DNA of 64,000 nucleotides from JACDER01 sp963842575 (GTDB taxonomy: Bacteria; Actinomycetota; Thermoleophilia; Gaiellales; Gaiellaceae), in the NCBI GenBank assembly GCA_963842575.1, contig CAWJGS010000002.1, forward strand, positions 160,007 through 224,006, given 5' to 3'. A model generated the notes under the pieces. The model saw only the letters and a list, made by a program, of their open reading frames with translations, did no database searches and had not been told where the DNA came from. Positions 18,340 through 28,929 of the stretch are shown piece by piece (position 1 is the stretch's first letter; every line of letters starts with the position of its first letter). The translations under genes were made by a program, and so were the position numbers.

Positions 18340-21300
18340 TTGAGGTTGCTCCTTCGCGTCGCGCTCGTGGCGTGCGCGCTGAGCGTCGCGTACGGGTTCG
18401 GCGCGCCCGGAGCAAAGGCGGGCGGACCCTGCGTCGCGCTCAACTTCGGAGATCCGCCGAGCACGGGGTCGATCACTTCCTCCGGTGACGTGGATTGCTT
18501 CGCCTTCACGGGGGTGGTCGGCGACCGCGTCCGTGTTCGGGTGGCGAAGACGTCCGGGACACTCGGCCCGCTCGTGACCGTCCGGCGTCCGAATGCAACG
18601 GTCGCCTGCGGCCCCGCAAAGGCCACGACCGTCGAGCTCAACTGCACGGTCAACACGGCAGGCGTGTGGGCGATCAGCGTGGAGGACGCGGCCGGTACGC
18701 ACACCGGGAACTACGCGATCGCGATCAACACGCTGAACAGCCCTCACGGCTGTACGGCGCTCACGAACGCCGCCGCGCCGACGACCGCCTCGATCGGCTC
18801 CGCCGCAGAGATGGACTGCTACACGTTCTCCGGAGGCACGGCGGGCATGATCCGCACTCGGGTCGCCGAGACCTCTGGAGCGCTCGTCGCGCGCCACGAC
18901 GTCATCCGCCCCGACGGGACCACGGCCTGTACGGCGACGACGAACGTCGACCTCGACTGTCCCCTCAACTCGGCAGCCACGTACGCGATCTTCGTCTCGG
19001 ACAACGCCGGCACCCAGACCGGGAACTACTCGATCGCGATCCGCCGGCTCGACCTGAATACCGGCTGCACGGTGATCAACGTACGGCGCGCGCGCCGTCG
19101 AGCGGGACGATCGGCGCCGCGGCGAAGATGGACTGCTTCCGCTTCACGGGCGCGCCCGGTGAGAACGTTCGGATCGAGTTCGACGGCACCCTTTCGTTCG
19201 GGGCACGAGAGCTCTTCCGGCCGGACGGGACGGAGGTCTCGCCGTGCTGCGTGCTCGACGCGGCCGGCACGCACAGGATCATCGTCGGCTCGTTCATCGG
19301 AACGGGCACCGGGAACTACAGCATCTCGATTCAGCGGCTGAGCAACCCGGTCGGCTGCACGTCGATCGCCTTCGGCGACCCTCCGGCGAGCGGAGCGGTC
19401 TCGGGCCTCGCCGACATGGACTGCGTCACCTTCACCGGTAGCCTCGGCGACGCGATCGACATCCACACAGTGTCGGTGGACGTGGCCGAGATCGATCTGC
19501 AGCTGTACGACCCCAGCGGGCAGTTCATTTGTTCCACGACCGTCGGCGCGCAGGAAGGCGATAACAGGTCCTGCAGGCTGACCACGGACGGACAGCAGAC
19601 GATCGTCCTCACCTCGCCGGATGCGCCCGCGAGCTACCGGCTCGCGATCCAGCGGCTCAACGGCCCCGTCGGCTGCTCAGACCTCGACTTCACCGGTATC
19701 TCGACCCTTGGCACGCTCGGCTTCGCGGAGATGGACTGCTACACCTTCGACGCCGTGGCCGGCGACACGATGCGCCTGCGCCACGCAAAGACGGGCGGGA
19801 ACTTCACTCCGATCTTCGTGCTCGCCGATCCGGACGGAGGATCCCTCTCCTCCGAGTGCACGCAATCGGCCGCCGAGCTGAATTGCTCGCTCGGCGCAAC
19901 CGGCACCTACACGGTCCTCGTGCTCGACAGCTCATCGTCCGGGGGCGGCTCCGGGACCTACGCGATCGCCCTCCAGCGTCCCAACAATCCGGGCAACTGC
20001 ACGTCGCTCAGCTTCGGCGCCGCACCCGTCGCCGCCTCCATCGGCCAGCCCGCCGAGATGGACTGTTTCCGCTTCAGCGGCGCGCCCGCCGACCGCATCC
20101 AGATGGCCGTGGCGGTGGCGACGGGGGCGACGCTCTCCCGTGACGTGGACGTCTTCGCACCGGAAGGCGGGCTCATCTGCAGCGCCCCCTCGGCTCCGTG
20201 CTTCCTCGAGAACGCGGGCATGCACACCATCCTGGTGGACGACTCGAACGGCGCCGGGACCGGCAGCTACGGGATCGCCGTCCAGCGCCTGAACAATCCA
20301 CCGGGCCCGAGCTGTACCGCGCTCTCCTTCGGAGCGGCGCCCACGAGCGCCTCCATCGGCGCGGCCGGCGAGATGGACTGTTACTGCGTTCTCCGGCTCG
20401 GTCGGCGCGCTGGTCAGGGTCCGGCTCGTGACCACGTCCGGAGGCCTCTCAGCGTCCAGCGAGATCGTGCAGACCGATGGGACGCTGGTGTGCCAGCCCG
20501 GCACGGCGCTCGACTTCACCTGCGCGACGGACGTGAACGGCCAGCACCGGATCATCGTGAGCGACGACGCCTTCGGCCCGGACACGGGCAACTACTCGAT
20601 TGCGGTCCAGCGACTCAGCGCGCCGAACAACTGTGTTGCGCTCGACGTACGGCGGCGCACCGGTGAGCGGCTCGATCTCGGGAGCGGCAGAGATGGACTG
20701 CTTCACCTTCACGGGGGCGGCGGGGGATCGCGTCCGCCTGCACGTTCTGGACGGGCCGGTCGACCGGCACGCGGAGATCGTCCGTCAGAACGGCACGACC
20801 CTCTGCTCGGGTCTCGACAGCACCTTCTCCGGCACCGAGCTGACCTGCCGTCTCGATACGAGCGGAACCACCAGGATCATCTTCGACAGTGCGTCGGGGT
20901 TGCTGACAGGCGGATACACGATCGCCATCCAGCGCCTGAACACCGGGGCCGGCTGTACTCCCGTGGCCTTCGGGGCTCCACCGGCGACGGGAACGCTCTC
21001 GGCCGCGGGCGAGCTCGACTGCTTCACGTTCAGCGCCGTGTCCGGCGACCGGATTCTGCTGCGCTCCGCGGCGACCAGCCCGCTGTTCGTACAGACCGAG
21101 CTCTTCCAGCCGAACGGCACGTTGGCTACCTGCAGCGGGTGCCCCGTCGACGGGACCGGTACGTTCACCGTCCTCGTTCGCAGCGGCGGCGCGTTCGACA
21201 CCGGCGACTACTCGCTCTCGGTCCAACGCTTGAACAACCCGGTCGGTTGCACGCCGATCGCGTACGGCGGCGTCCCGGCGACCGGGTCTATCGCGAGTCT

Positions 21301-22181
21301 CGCAGAGACCGACTGCTTCACGTTCACCGGCGCCGCGGGCGATCGCGTTCACATCGACTTCGCGCAGACCACCGGGTCGCTCGGCGTGGGTCCCGCGCTG
21401 TTCGACCCGACCGGCAGGTCCACATGCGGTTCCCTCGCGAGCGACTGCAGACTCGCCACCAGCGGAACGCAGGCGATCCTCGTCGGGATCTTCCTGAACA
21501 CGAACGGAGGCGATTATGCGCTGTCGATCCAGCGCACGAACAACCCGGTCGGGTGCACTGCGCTCGGATTCGGCGCGCCCGCGACGCTGGGCACGATCTC
21601 GGCCGCCGCCGAGGACGACTGCTTCACGTTCACCGGCAATCGGGGCGACAGCATCGAGATCCGCTCCGTGGTGACCTCCGGACAGCTCGCGTTGAACCGG
21701 CTCGTGGCGCGGGCCGACGGCAACTTCATCAGCTGTAGCAACCCAGGCGCGAACCGGCTCGTCTGCGTCCTGACGACCACTGGGACGCACACGCTCATGC
21801 TCAGGGACCTATCGCCGCCCGGGTCCACCCATACGGGCGACTATGCGCTCGAGATCCAGAGGCTCAACAACCCGGTCGGCTGTGTGACCATCCCCTTCTC
21901 GGGCTCGCCGATCGCCGGCTCGATAGGCACGGCCGCCGAGTTCGACTGCTACCGACTGACCGGAAACGCGGGGCAGACACTCGTCCTCGAGCTCGACGAG
22001 ACCTCCGGCTCACTGGTCGGCGAGATGCGGCTCGTCCGCCCGAACGGGAACGAAATCTGCGGGCCGACGACGGAACACTCAGCTGAGCTGCAAGCTGGAT
22101 ACGTCCGGCACGTTCACCGTCCTGGTCGGCGACTCCACCCAGACGCTGACCGGCAGCTACAGCATCGTGCTCCTGCCCTGA
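18340..22181 (+). CDS. Secreted protein with twelve Cys4 PPC-like repeats, copy A (several frameshifts)
   Basis: A signal peptide (RLLLRVALVACALSVAYGF) is followed by twelve repeats of about 105 residues. The repeat consensus is GCT-x-FGAAP-x-G-I-EMDCFTFSGAAGDR, then TSGTL, RPNGTTVC, LTC-LD-TGTHTI and TGNYAIAIQRLNNPVGC. This resembles bacterial pre-peptidase C-terminal (PPC) beta-sandwich domains, with four conserved cysteines per repeat, presumably two disulfides. No catalytic domain, LPXTG or membrane tail is seen, so it is probably secreted or loosely wall-bound. TTG start. The frame must be changed at about 19083, 20386, 20650 and 22075 to follow the repeats. Repeat n matches repeat n of the next gene, showing whole-gene duplication. 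Function unknown. Confidence 0.75.
18424..22181 (+). repeat. Tandem array, 12 units of about 315 bp (copy A)
   Basis: Coding repeats recognisable by the phrase for GC-x-FG, EMDC and GNYAIAIQRLN. Unit starts lie near 18424, 18740, 19060, 19345, 19665, 19995, 20300, 20625, 20945, 21240, 21545 and 21870. The units have diverged from one another far more than matched units of copies A and B. Confidence 0.7.
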
Positions 22182-22241
22182 CCGGCGCTAAGTCGCACTA
22201 GGCACGAAGCTCGCAGTTCCCATACGATCCGCAGGCGGGTT

Positions 22242-25200
22242 ATGGGAGTCCTTCTGCGCATCGGACTGGTCGTCTGCGTGCTCGGCGTGCTCTCCGGATG
22301 GATCGCGGCGCCGGACGGCAAGGCGGTCACGGGCTGCTCGTCCACGGTGGCCCTCACCTTCGGTAACCCTCCCACCGGAGGGGCGATTGTCGCCGCCAGG
22401 CGAGAAGGACTGCTTCACCTTCACGGGCGCCGCCGGCGACCGCGTCCGGATCCGGATCGCGAAGACGTCGGGGACGCTCGGAACCTTGCAGACCCTCTTC
22501 AACCCGAACTCGGCACCGACCTGCGGCGGCGCGTCCAAGGCGACCGAGCTGAACTGCTCCGCTGAACGTCGCGGGCACCTGGACGATCACCGTTCAGGAC
22601 GCAGCCGGCACTCGAACCGGCAACTACGCGATTGCGATCCAGCGGCTCAACAACCCCGTCGGCTGCACCGCGATCAGCTCCGGTGCCGCGCCGACCGCAA
22701 GCGTCCATCAGCTCAGCCGCCGAGATGGACTGCTACACGTTCAGCAGCGCCTCCACGACGCAGAGGACGCGGGTCCGGGTCGCCGAGACGTCCGGCGCGC
22801 TCGTCGCACGTGACGACGTCGCGCGTCCCAATGGGACGACCGTGTGCGCGCGCGACGACCAACCTCGACCTCACCTGTCCGCTCGATGCGACCGGCACCC
22901 ACACGATCGTCGTCTCTGACAACACCGGCGACCAGAGCGGAAACTATCGGATCGCGATCCGCCGGCTCGACAGCACCTCGGGTTGCACCTTGCTCACGTT
23001 CGGCGCAGCGCCCACGAGCGGGACGATCGGCGCAGCCGCAGAGATGGACTGCTTCCGGTTCAGCGGAGCCGCTCGGCGACATGGTCCGTTCCGAGCGACC
23101 AAGACCTCCGGCACGCTCGACGCCCGGTCGACGAGATGCTGGTCCGTCCCGATGGGACGACGTTCTCGTCGTCGCTGCTGCCAGATCGACATCACAGGTA
23201 CGCACAAGATCATCGTCGGAGACTTGGTCGGCACGGGGACCGGCGACTACCGGATCTCGATCCAGCGCCTGAACAATCCCGTCGGCTGCACGCCGCTCGG
23301 GCTCGACGGGTCGCCCCTGGCCGGGACCGTCGAGCCCGGCGAGATGGACTGCTACACACTCACCGGCAGCGTCGCCGACCGGATTCAGGTCCACGCGATC
23401 GCCGCGGAGTCTGACGATTTCCTGAGCCTCGACCTCTTCCGTCCCAACGGAACCCTCGTGTCCGACGGCGGCTCGTTCATATGCAGTGAGGGCTCCGACT
23501 TCTCCCTCGCAGTGAACCTGGCGTGTCCTCTGGACACCGCCGGGACTCATACGCTCATCGTCGAGGCGAACATTTTCACAACGAATTACAGCGTCTCGGC
23601 TCAGCGTTCGAACAACCCCGCCGGTTGTACCGCGATCAGCTTCGGCGGCGGCCCGTCGACAGGCTCGTTCGTCGACGCCGAGATGGACTGCTACACGTTC
23701 AGCGCCGCCGCCGGCGACCAGGTCCGGGTCCGCCGGTTCGGCACCTCCGGCGCGACCCACGTCGAGGCGCTCGTCTTCGGTCCGGACGGAGATCCCGTCA
23801 ACTGTTTCGACGCCACCGAGCGGACGTGCGCGATCGACACCACCGGCACCTACACGATCCTCGTTCGCGACGACCCGTTCATCGGGCTCGAAACAGGTAC
23901 GTACGCCCTTGCGATCCAGCGACTGAACAACCCGGTGGGCTGCACACCGCTCAGCTTCGGCGCGGCCCCGTTTGTCGGTTCGATCACAGCCGCCGCCGAG
24001 ATCGACTGCTACGCGTTCAGCGGGGCGCCCGGGGACCAGATCCAGATCGCATTGCCCGTCACCTCGTCGAGCGGGGCGCGGACCGGGGACGTCTTCGATC
24101 CGAACGGTGACGTCGTGTGCAGCGTCACCCCGTGACCCTGCCCTGCACGCTCTCCGCGACCGGCACCTTCTCGATCCTCGTCGAGTCCGCCTTCGCCTCT
24201 TCGACGTTCGACTATGCGGTTGCCATCCAGCGCCTGAACAACCCGCCCGGGCCGACCTGCACGGCGCTCAGCTTCGGAGCGGCGCCGACGGCCGCGTCGA
24301 TCGGCGCCGCGGGAGAGATGGACTGCTACACGTTCGGCGGCGCGGTCGGCGACCAGATCCGGATCCGCCTGACCGCGACGTCCGGGACGTTGCAGGCTTC
24401 GAACGAGGTCGCGCAGACCGACGGAACGCTGGTGTGCGGCCATGCGCTCGCGCTCGAGGTGACCTGCGCAGTCGACGCCGCGGGCCAGCACCGCATCATC
24501 GTGAGCGACAACTCCTTCGACAAGAACACGGGCAACTACGCGATCGCGATCCAGCGCCTCAATGCTCCGAACAACTGCATCGCACTCGCCTTCGGCGCCG
24601 CGCCCACCACTGCCACGATCGGCGTCGCCGCGGAGATGGACTGCTACACCGTCAGCGGGACCGCCGGTGACCGGATTCGGCTGCACGTGACCTCGTCCGG
24701 CGCCCTCGTGAAGCACGGCGAGATCGTGCGGCCGGAAGGCACGACCGTGTGTTCGGGGCTCGGGAGCAGTTCCTCGGACCTCACCTGCCGACTCGACGCG
24801 ACCGGGAACACGAGGCTCCTGATCGACGACACGACCGGCAAGCTCACGGGTGGATACACGCTCGCGGTCCAGCGGCTCAACAACCCCGTCGGGTGCGTCC
24901 CACTCACCTTCGGCGCGGCGCCGACCACGGGCACGATCGCCGCCGCCGGCGAGCTCGACTGCTTCACGTTCAGCGGCGCGGCCGGAGACCGTGTCGAAGA
25001 GCGGCCGGTCAAGACCAGCGGGACGCTCACGGTCGTGGGCGAGCTGGTGCGCCCGAACGGCACGACGGTCCCGGGCACCGCGTGCGTGCCGTGCTCCCTG
25101 GACTCAGCGGGCACCTACACCATCCTCGTCGGCGACTCGGCCGGCACCGGAACGGGCAACTACGCACTCGCGGTCCAGCGTTTGAACAACCCCGTCGGCT

Positions 25201-26151
25201 GCACGCCGATCGTGTTCGGCGCGGCGCCGACCACGGGGACGGTCGCTGCCGGCGAGATGGATTGCTTCACGTTCGCCGGCGCAACCGGCGATCGCATCCA
25301 TGCCAACCTCGTCAAGACGTCGGGGACCGCGCTCACGGCGCAGCTGTTCAACCCGACCGGCGGCCAGGTATGCATCTTCGACCCCGGTTCCTTCTCCAAT
25401 CCCTTTGCGTGCGGGCTGACCGCCGCGGGGACGCACACGCTCATCGTCAGCGGCCTCGTCGGAGGCGCCGGCGCGGGGAACTATTCGCTCGCAATCCAGC
25501 GGGCGAACAATCCGGTCGGTTGTACCGCACTCGGCTTCGGAGCGGCGCCGACGACGGGGACGATCGCGGTGGCCGCCGAGGAGGATTGCTTCACGTTTAC
25601 GGGGACTGCCGGGCGACCGGATCCGCTTCCGTCCAGTCGAGACCTCCGGCACGCTCCAATTCGTGTCCGACGTCCTCCGCCCAAGCGGCACGGTCGCCTG
25701 CGACGAACACGCAGACAGCTTTGGCGGCAGCGCCGAGTTCACGTGCGCGCTGACGTTTACCGGCACCCACACGCTCGTCCTCGGCGACTCGTCGGGCACG
25801 CGCACGGGCAACTACGCGGTCGTGATCCAGCGCCTGAACGCGCCCGTGGGCTGCACCGCCCTCCCTGCGGCCGGGACTCCGGCGGTGGGCTCGATCGGTG
25901 CAGCCGGTGAGCTCGACTGCTTCACGGTCGCCGCCACCGCCGGCACGACGATCCCCCTCGACCTCGCCGCGACGTCGGGCACCGTGGTTCCACTGATGGA
26001 AGTCGTCCGGACGAACGGGACAACCCGGTGCATCACGACCGCCGCGCACCTGGACTGCCTGGCCGACACGACCGGCACCTACACGATCCTCGTCGGAGAC
26101 TCCTTCCCTCGGACGCGGACGGGCGGCTACACACTCACGCGTACGAGCTGA
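22242..26151 (+). CDS. Secreted protein with twelve Cys4 PPC-like repeats, copy B (many frameshifts)
   Basis: Paralogue of the preceding gene, starting with a signal peptide (GVLLRIGLVVCVLGVLSGW) and the same twelve-repeat layout. Pairwise correspondence is specific: repeat 7 of both begins NNPPGP(S/T)CTALSFGAAP, repeat 8 has APNNC, and repeat 2 has RVAETSGALVAR. It ends shortly after repeat 12 (GGYTLTRTS) with no anchor. At least eight indels are needed to keep the frame, for example near 22390, 22562, 22695, 22857, 23080, 23130-23180, 24127 and 25612, most of them in repeats 1-3. These could be assembly errors in a repetitive locus or decay of a redundant copy. ATG at 22242, 60 bases after copy A, so possibly the same transcript. 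Confidence 0.7.
22330..26151 (+). repeat. Tandem array, 12 units of about 315 bp (copy B)
   Basis: Same unit as the array at 18424-22181. Unit starts lie near 22335, 22660, 22975, 23275, 23615, 23935, 24245, 24570, 24885, 25195, 25510 and 25840. Confidence 0.7.
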
Positions 26152-26175
26152 GCGCCGGGCCGCCCTGAAGCGCGC

Positions 26176-26466
26176 TCAGGCGCGCGCGGCGGCGTAGGCC
26201 GCGAGCGCGGCCGAGACGAGCGCGATCGGGACGACCTGCGGCTTGCGCCGCGCGAAGACGACCGCGTCGCCCACGTCCGCGAGCGCACGCTGCGCGAGCC
26301 CGACCCGCGGCGCCGCATAGATCCCGAGGCCGACGAGCAGGTCGCGGAACCCGAGGCCGCGCGCCTCGTCCCTCTCCGCGCCGGTGAGCCGCACGAACAG
26401 GTCCGGCTTCGCGAGGCCGAGAACGCCGAGCCCCAGCGAGCCCGCTCCCATGACGTGCTTGATCAC
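26176..26466 (-). CDS. Small membrane protein (DUF4267-like)
   Basis: 96 residues with about three hydrophobic segments: GAGSLGLGVLGLAKPD, the middle GFRDLLVGLGIYAAPR, and a C-terminal helix VPIALVSAALAAYAAARA. The layout recalls DUF4267-type small membrane proteins; function unknown. The GTG at 26466 makes a GTGA overlap with the stop of the upstream methyltransferase, so it is coupled to the lipid-modification operon as its last gene. The frame appears fused to a longer one upstream only because of the frameshift in that gene. Confidence 0.65.
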   Translation of the reverse strand: MIKHVMGAGSLGLGVLGLAKPDLFVRLTGAERDEARGLGFRDLLVGLGIYAAPRVGLAQRALADVGDAVVFARRKPQVVPIALVSAALAAYAAARA

Positions 26467-27432
26467 CCTGCTCGCCTGCCCGACAGCAGGTAGTGGGAAA
26501 CACCCCACTCGCCGCCGCCGCGGCAGCCCCAGAGCTCGGCGCAGGCGAGGAAGAAGATGCGCCAGCGGGCGCGCCAGACCCGCGCCTTCCGGCGGCCGTA
26601 GACGCGGGCCATGATCTCGAGGATCTCGTCCGCGTGCGCGTCGAAGTTGTCGATCCACGCCTCGGCCGTGCGCGCGTAGTGCGAGCCGTCCACGAGCCAG
26701 CGCTCCTCCACCTCGAGATCGCGCTGGAACTCGAGCATGAGGTCGTGCGACGGCATGAGGCCGGCGGTGAAGAAGTGGCGCGCCATCCACGTCCCGTCGT
26801 AGGGGTACGCGAACTCGCGGTGGGAGAAGACGTGGACGAAGACCTTGCCGCCCGGCTCTAGAAACGAGGAGACGCGCCCGAGCAGCGACTCCCAGTTCTT
26901 CATGTGCTCGAACATCTCGACCGAGACGACGCGGTCGAAGCGGCGAGCGGTGTCGAAGACGTTGGCGTCGGCCGTGACCACCTCGACGTGCTCGGGGGCA
27001 CGCGCGCGGATGAGCTCGCGCTGCACGCTCGAGTTCGACACGGCGAGGACGCGGGCGCTCGGGTAGCGCTCGGCGAGCCAGAGCGTGAGCGAGCCCCACC
27101 CGCAGCCGAGGTCGAGGATCTCCATCCCGTCCTCGATCCCCGCGCGGCGGCAGGTGAGGTCGAGCATCGCCTCCTCCGCGGCCGCAAGTGTCTCGACGCC
27201 CGGAGGGCCAGTAGCACGAGCTGTACTTCAGCCGTGGCCCGAGCACGAGCCGGAAGAACTCGGTCGGAAGCTCGTAGTGCTGCTCGTTCGGCTTCTCGAC
27301 CTGCTCGGCGATGGCCGCGCGCCGCATCCCTTGCACGAACGCGCGCCGCTCCGCGAAGGAGCGCCGCCGCTCGCGCCGTAGCCGGCGCGCGCACGCGTTC
27401 CTGATCCCGGCCCGGAGGACGGCGTCCGTCAT
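26463..27432 (-). CDS. Cyclopropane-fatty-acid-synthase-like methyltransferase (frameshifted)
   Basis: SAM-dependent methyltransferase of the CFA/mycolic-acid family. The N-terminal frame carries EKPNEQHYELPTEFFRLVLG and RLKYSSCYWP, the lipid-binding entry region of this family. The second frame carries ILDLGCGWGSLTLWLAERYP (motif I), VSVEMFEHMKNWE and the late HYARTAEAWIDNFD. They are joined by one extra base in GGCCCTCC at about 27210; removing it reads PPGVETLAAAEEAMLDLTC, matching relatives. It is shorter at the N-terminus than the Cfa protein at 28926. Probable substrate is an unsaturated acyl chain of phospholipid. ATG at 27432. Confidence 0.8.
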
Positions 27433-27508
27433 GCCGACCCCGGGACATGTCCCGGGGTCAGACCCCGAGCATGCTCATGCATAAGCGTTCCTAATGGTCA
27501 TGCCGACC
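27428..27508. repeat. REP-like insertion flanked by 12-bp direct repeats
   Basis: GTCATGCCGACC occurs at 27428-27439 and again at 27497-27508. Between and partly over them lie a perfect 24-bp palindrome, GACCCCGGGACA/TGTCCCGGGGTC (27436-27459), and a GGGGTC-A-GACCCC hairpin. Removing one 69-base period would fuse the DUF1295 stop and the methyltransferase start into an ATGA overlap like the other operon junctions. Confidence 0.6.
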
Positions 27509-28328
27509 TCGGAACCCACGGGACGAAGGCGCTCGTCTCGCGCTGGTAGCGGCGGTAGTCGTCGCCCCGGCTGCGGAGCGCCTGCTCCTCCGAGGGCGGG
27601 ATCCCCGTCACGAAGACGATCAGGTAGAGCATCAGCGCAGGCGAGATCCACCCGAGCCACCCCCACGGCGCCTGCGTCGCGATGAGCGCGTACGCAACCC
27701 AGCTCGTCCACTGGAAGAAGTAGTTCGGATGGCGGGAATAGCGCCAGAGGCCGTAGCGCATGGTCTTGCCCTTGTTCGCCGGGTCGGCCTTGAAGGTTCG
27801 AAGCTGCCGGTCGGCGAGCGCCTCGCCCATGGCCGCGACCGCCCAGATCGCGGCGCCCGCCCATGCGACCGGCTGGAGCGAGTCGTGCTCGTCGAAGCAG
27901 GCGAGCAGGAAAGGCGCCGAAAGCAGGAGCGCCAGCAGGGCCTGAGCCTGGTAGAAGACGAAGAAGCGCGGCTGTGCTCCTCCCCGCTCCGTCCAGCGGG
28001 CGCGAAGGTCGCGGTAACGCCGGTCCTCCCCGTGCCCGACCCGCCGAAGGACGACCGACGCAACGCGCAGGTACTGGAGGCCCGCCGTGACGGCGATCAG
28101 GACGCGATAGGAGAGGCTCCCCGGGCCGAGGCCGGCGTACAGCGCGGCGAGAAGCGCGAGCGTGACCGCCCAGCCGGCGTCGACGGCGGTGGCGTCACCG
28201 GTACGGAGCTGCAGCAGGTACAGCGGAACGAAGACCGCCTCCGCAAGTGCGAGGCCGAGGAGTAGGAGCTGCCAGTGGTGCGCGATCACATCAGTGCTAG
28301 TCCATCCAGGCGTGCGCGGGCTGGCCAT
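27498..28328 (-). CDS. DUF1295 membrane protein (steroid 5-alpha-reductase-like fold)
   Basis: 276 residues, seven or so membrane segments. The C-terminal half has the DUF1295 hallmarks GKTMRYGLWRYSRHPNYFFQ and PPSEEQALRSRGDDYRRYQR, which in the related ICMT/5-alpha-reductase fold bind cofactor. DUF1295 proteins are commonly found with Cfa, DUF1365 and flavin amine oxidase genes, and reduction of a modified acyl double bond is a reasonable but unproven role. The ATG at 28328 overlaps plsC by 32 bases; a GTG at 28289, 8 bases after the plsC stop, is an equally good start and would keep all transmembrane segments. Confidence 0.82.
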   Translation of the reverse strand: MASPRTPGWTSTDVIAHHWQLLLLGLALAEAVFVPLYLLQLRTGDATAVDAGWAVTLALLAALYAGLGPGSLSYRVLIAVTAGLQYLRVASVVLRRVGHGEDRRYRDLRARWTERGGAQPRFFVFYQAQALLALLLSAPFLLACFDEHDSLQPVAWAGAAIWAVAAMGEALADRQLRTFKADPANKGKTMRYGLWRYSRHPNYFFQWTSWVAYALIATQAPWGWLGWISPALMLYLIVFVTGIPPSEEQALRSRGDDYRRYQRETSAFVPWVPRSA

Positions 28329-28929
28329 AGGGCTGGCGCAGGTCGGCGATCGCGTCCTCCAGCAGGCGAGTCAGGTCGCGCGCGACCGCGACCGTCGGCT
28401 TCTGCTTCTCCACCCGCAGGGCCGGCGCGACGCGGATCGTGATCTGCGGGAGCCCGACCTTGACCTTGTGCGGCCGCAGGGCCTTCTCCGTGTTGATGGT
28501 GCAGATCGGGACGAGCGGGGCCCCGGTGGTGAGGGCCAGCCGGGCCGCGCCGCGCATGTAGGGGCGGTTGCGGCGGGGCTGCGACGTTCCCTGCGGGAAG
28601 ATCCCGAGCAGCGCTCCCTGCTCGAGCAGCCGGATGCCGTGACGGAGCGCGTTCGAGTCGCCCCCGCCACGCTCGACGGGGAACGTCTCGAACCAGTTCA
28701 TCAGCCACGCGACGATCGGATTCCGCCAGAGCTCGGCCTTGGCCATGTAGTGGATCGGCCGGGTCGTTGCAACGCCGAGGAAGAACGGGTCGGCGAGCGA
28801 CTCGTGGTTGGCCGCGAGGACGGCCGGGCCGGCGGCGGGGATGTGCTCTCCGCCCTCGACCTCGATTCGGTAGACGCGCCGCAGCAGCTCGCGGACTCCG
28901 ATCGCGTCGAAGATCGTGTAGAGGTTCAC
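28297..28929 (-). CDS. 1-acyl-sn-glycerol-3-phosphate acyltransferase family (PlsC-like)
   Basis: 210 residues. The acyltransferase block I is AANHESLADPFF (H-x4-D), block II KAELWRNPIV, block III GIFPQGTSQPRRNRPYMRGAARLAL, and block IV APLVPICTINTEKAL. It would esterify a fatty acid onto lysophosphatidate or a related lysophospholipid at the membrane. The GTG at 28929 gives a GTGA overlap with the cfa stop; the frame runs on upstream but only as a shadow of cfa. Its presence inside the Cfa operon is unusual and suggests that modified acyl chains are also incorporated or remodelled here. Confidence 0.88.
   Translation of the reverse strand: MNLYTIFDAIGVRELLRRVYRIEVEGGEHIPAAGPAVLAANHESLADPFFLGVATTRPIHYMAKAELWRNPIVAWLMNWFETFPVERGGGDSNALRHGIRLLEQGALLGIFPQGTSQPRRNRPYMRGAARLALTTGAPLVPICTINTEKALRPHKVKVGLPQITIRVAPALRVEKQKPTVAVARDLTRLLEDAIADLRQPYGQPAHAWMD

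Noticed and set aside
18424..26151. CRISPR-like or non-coding tandem repeats
   Set aside because: Units are about 315 bp, diverged, in frame with a conserved protein pattern, and have no short identical repeats with spacers.
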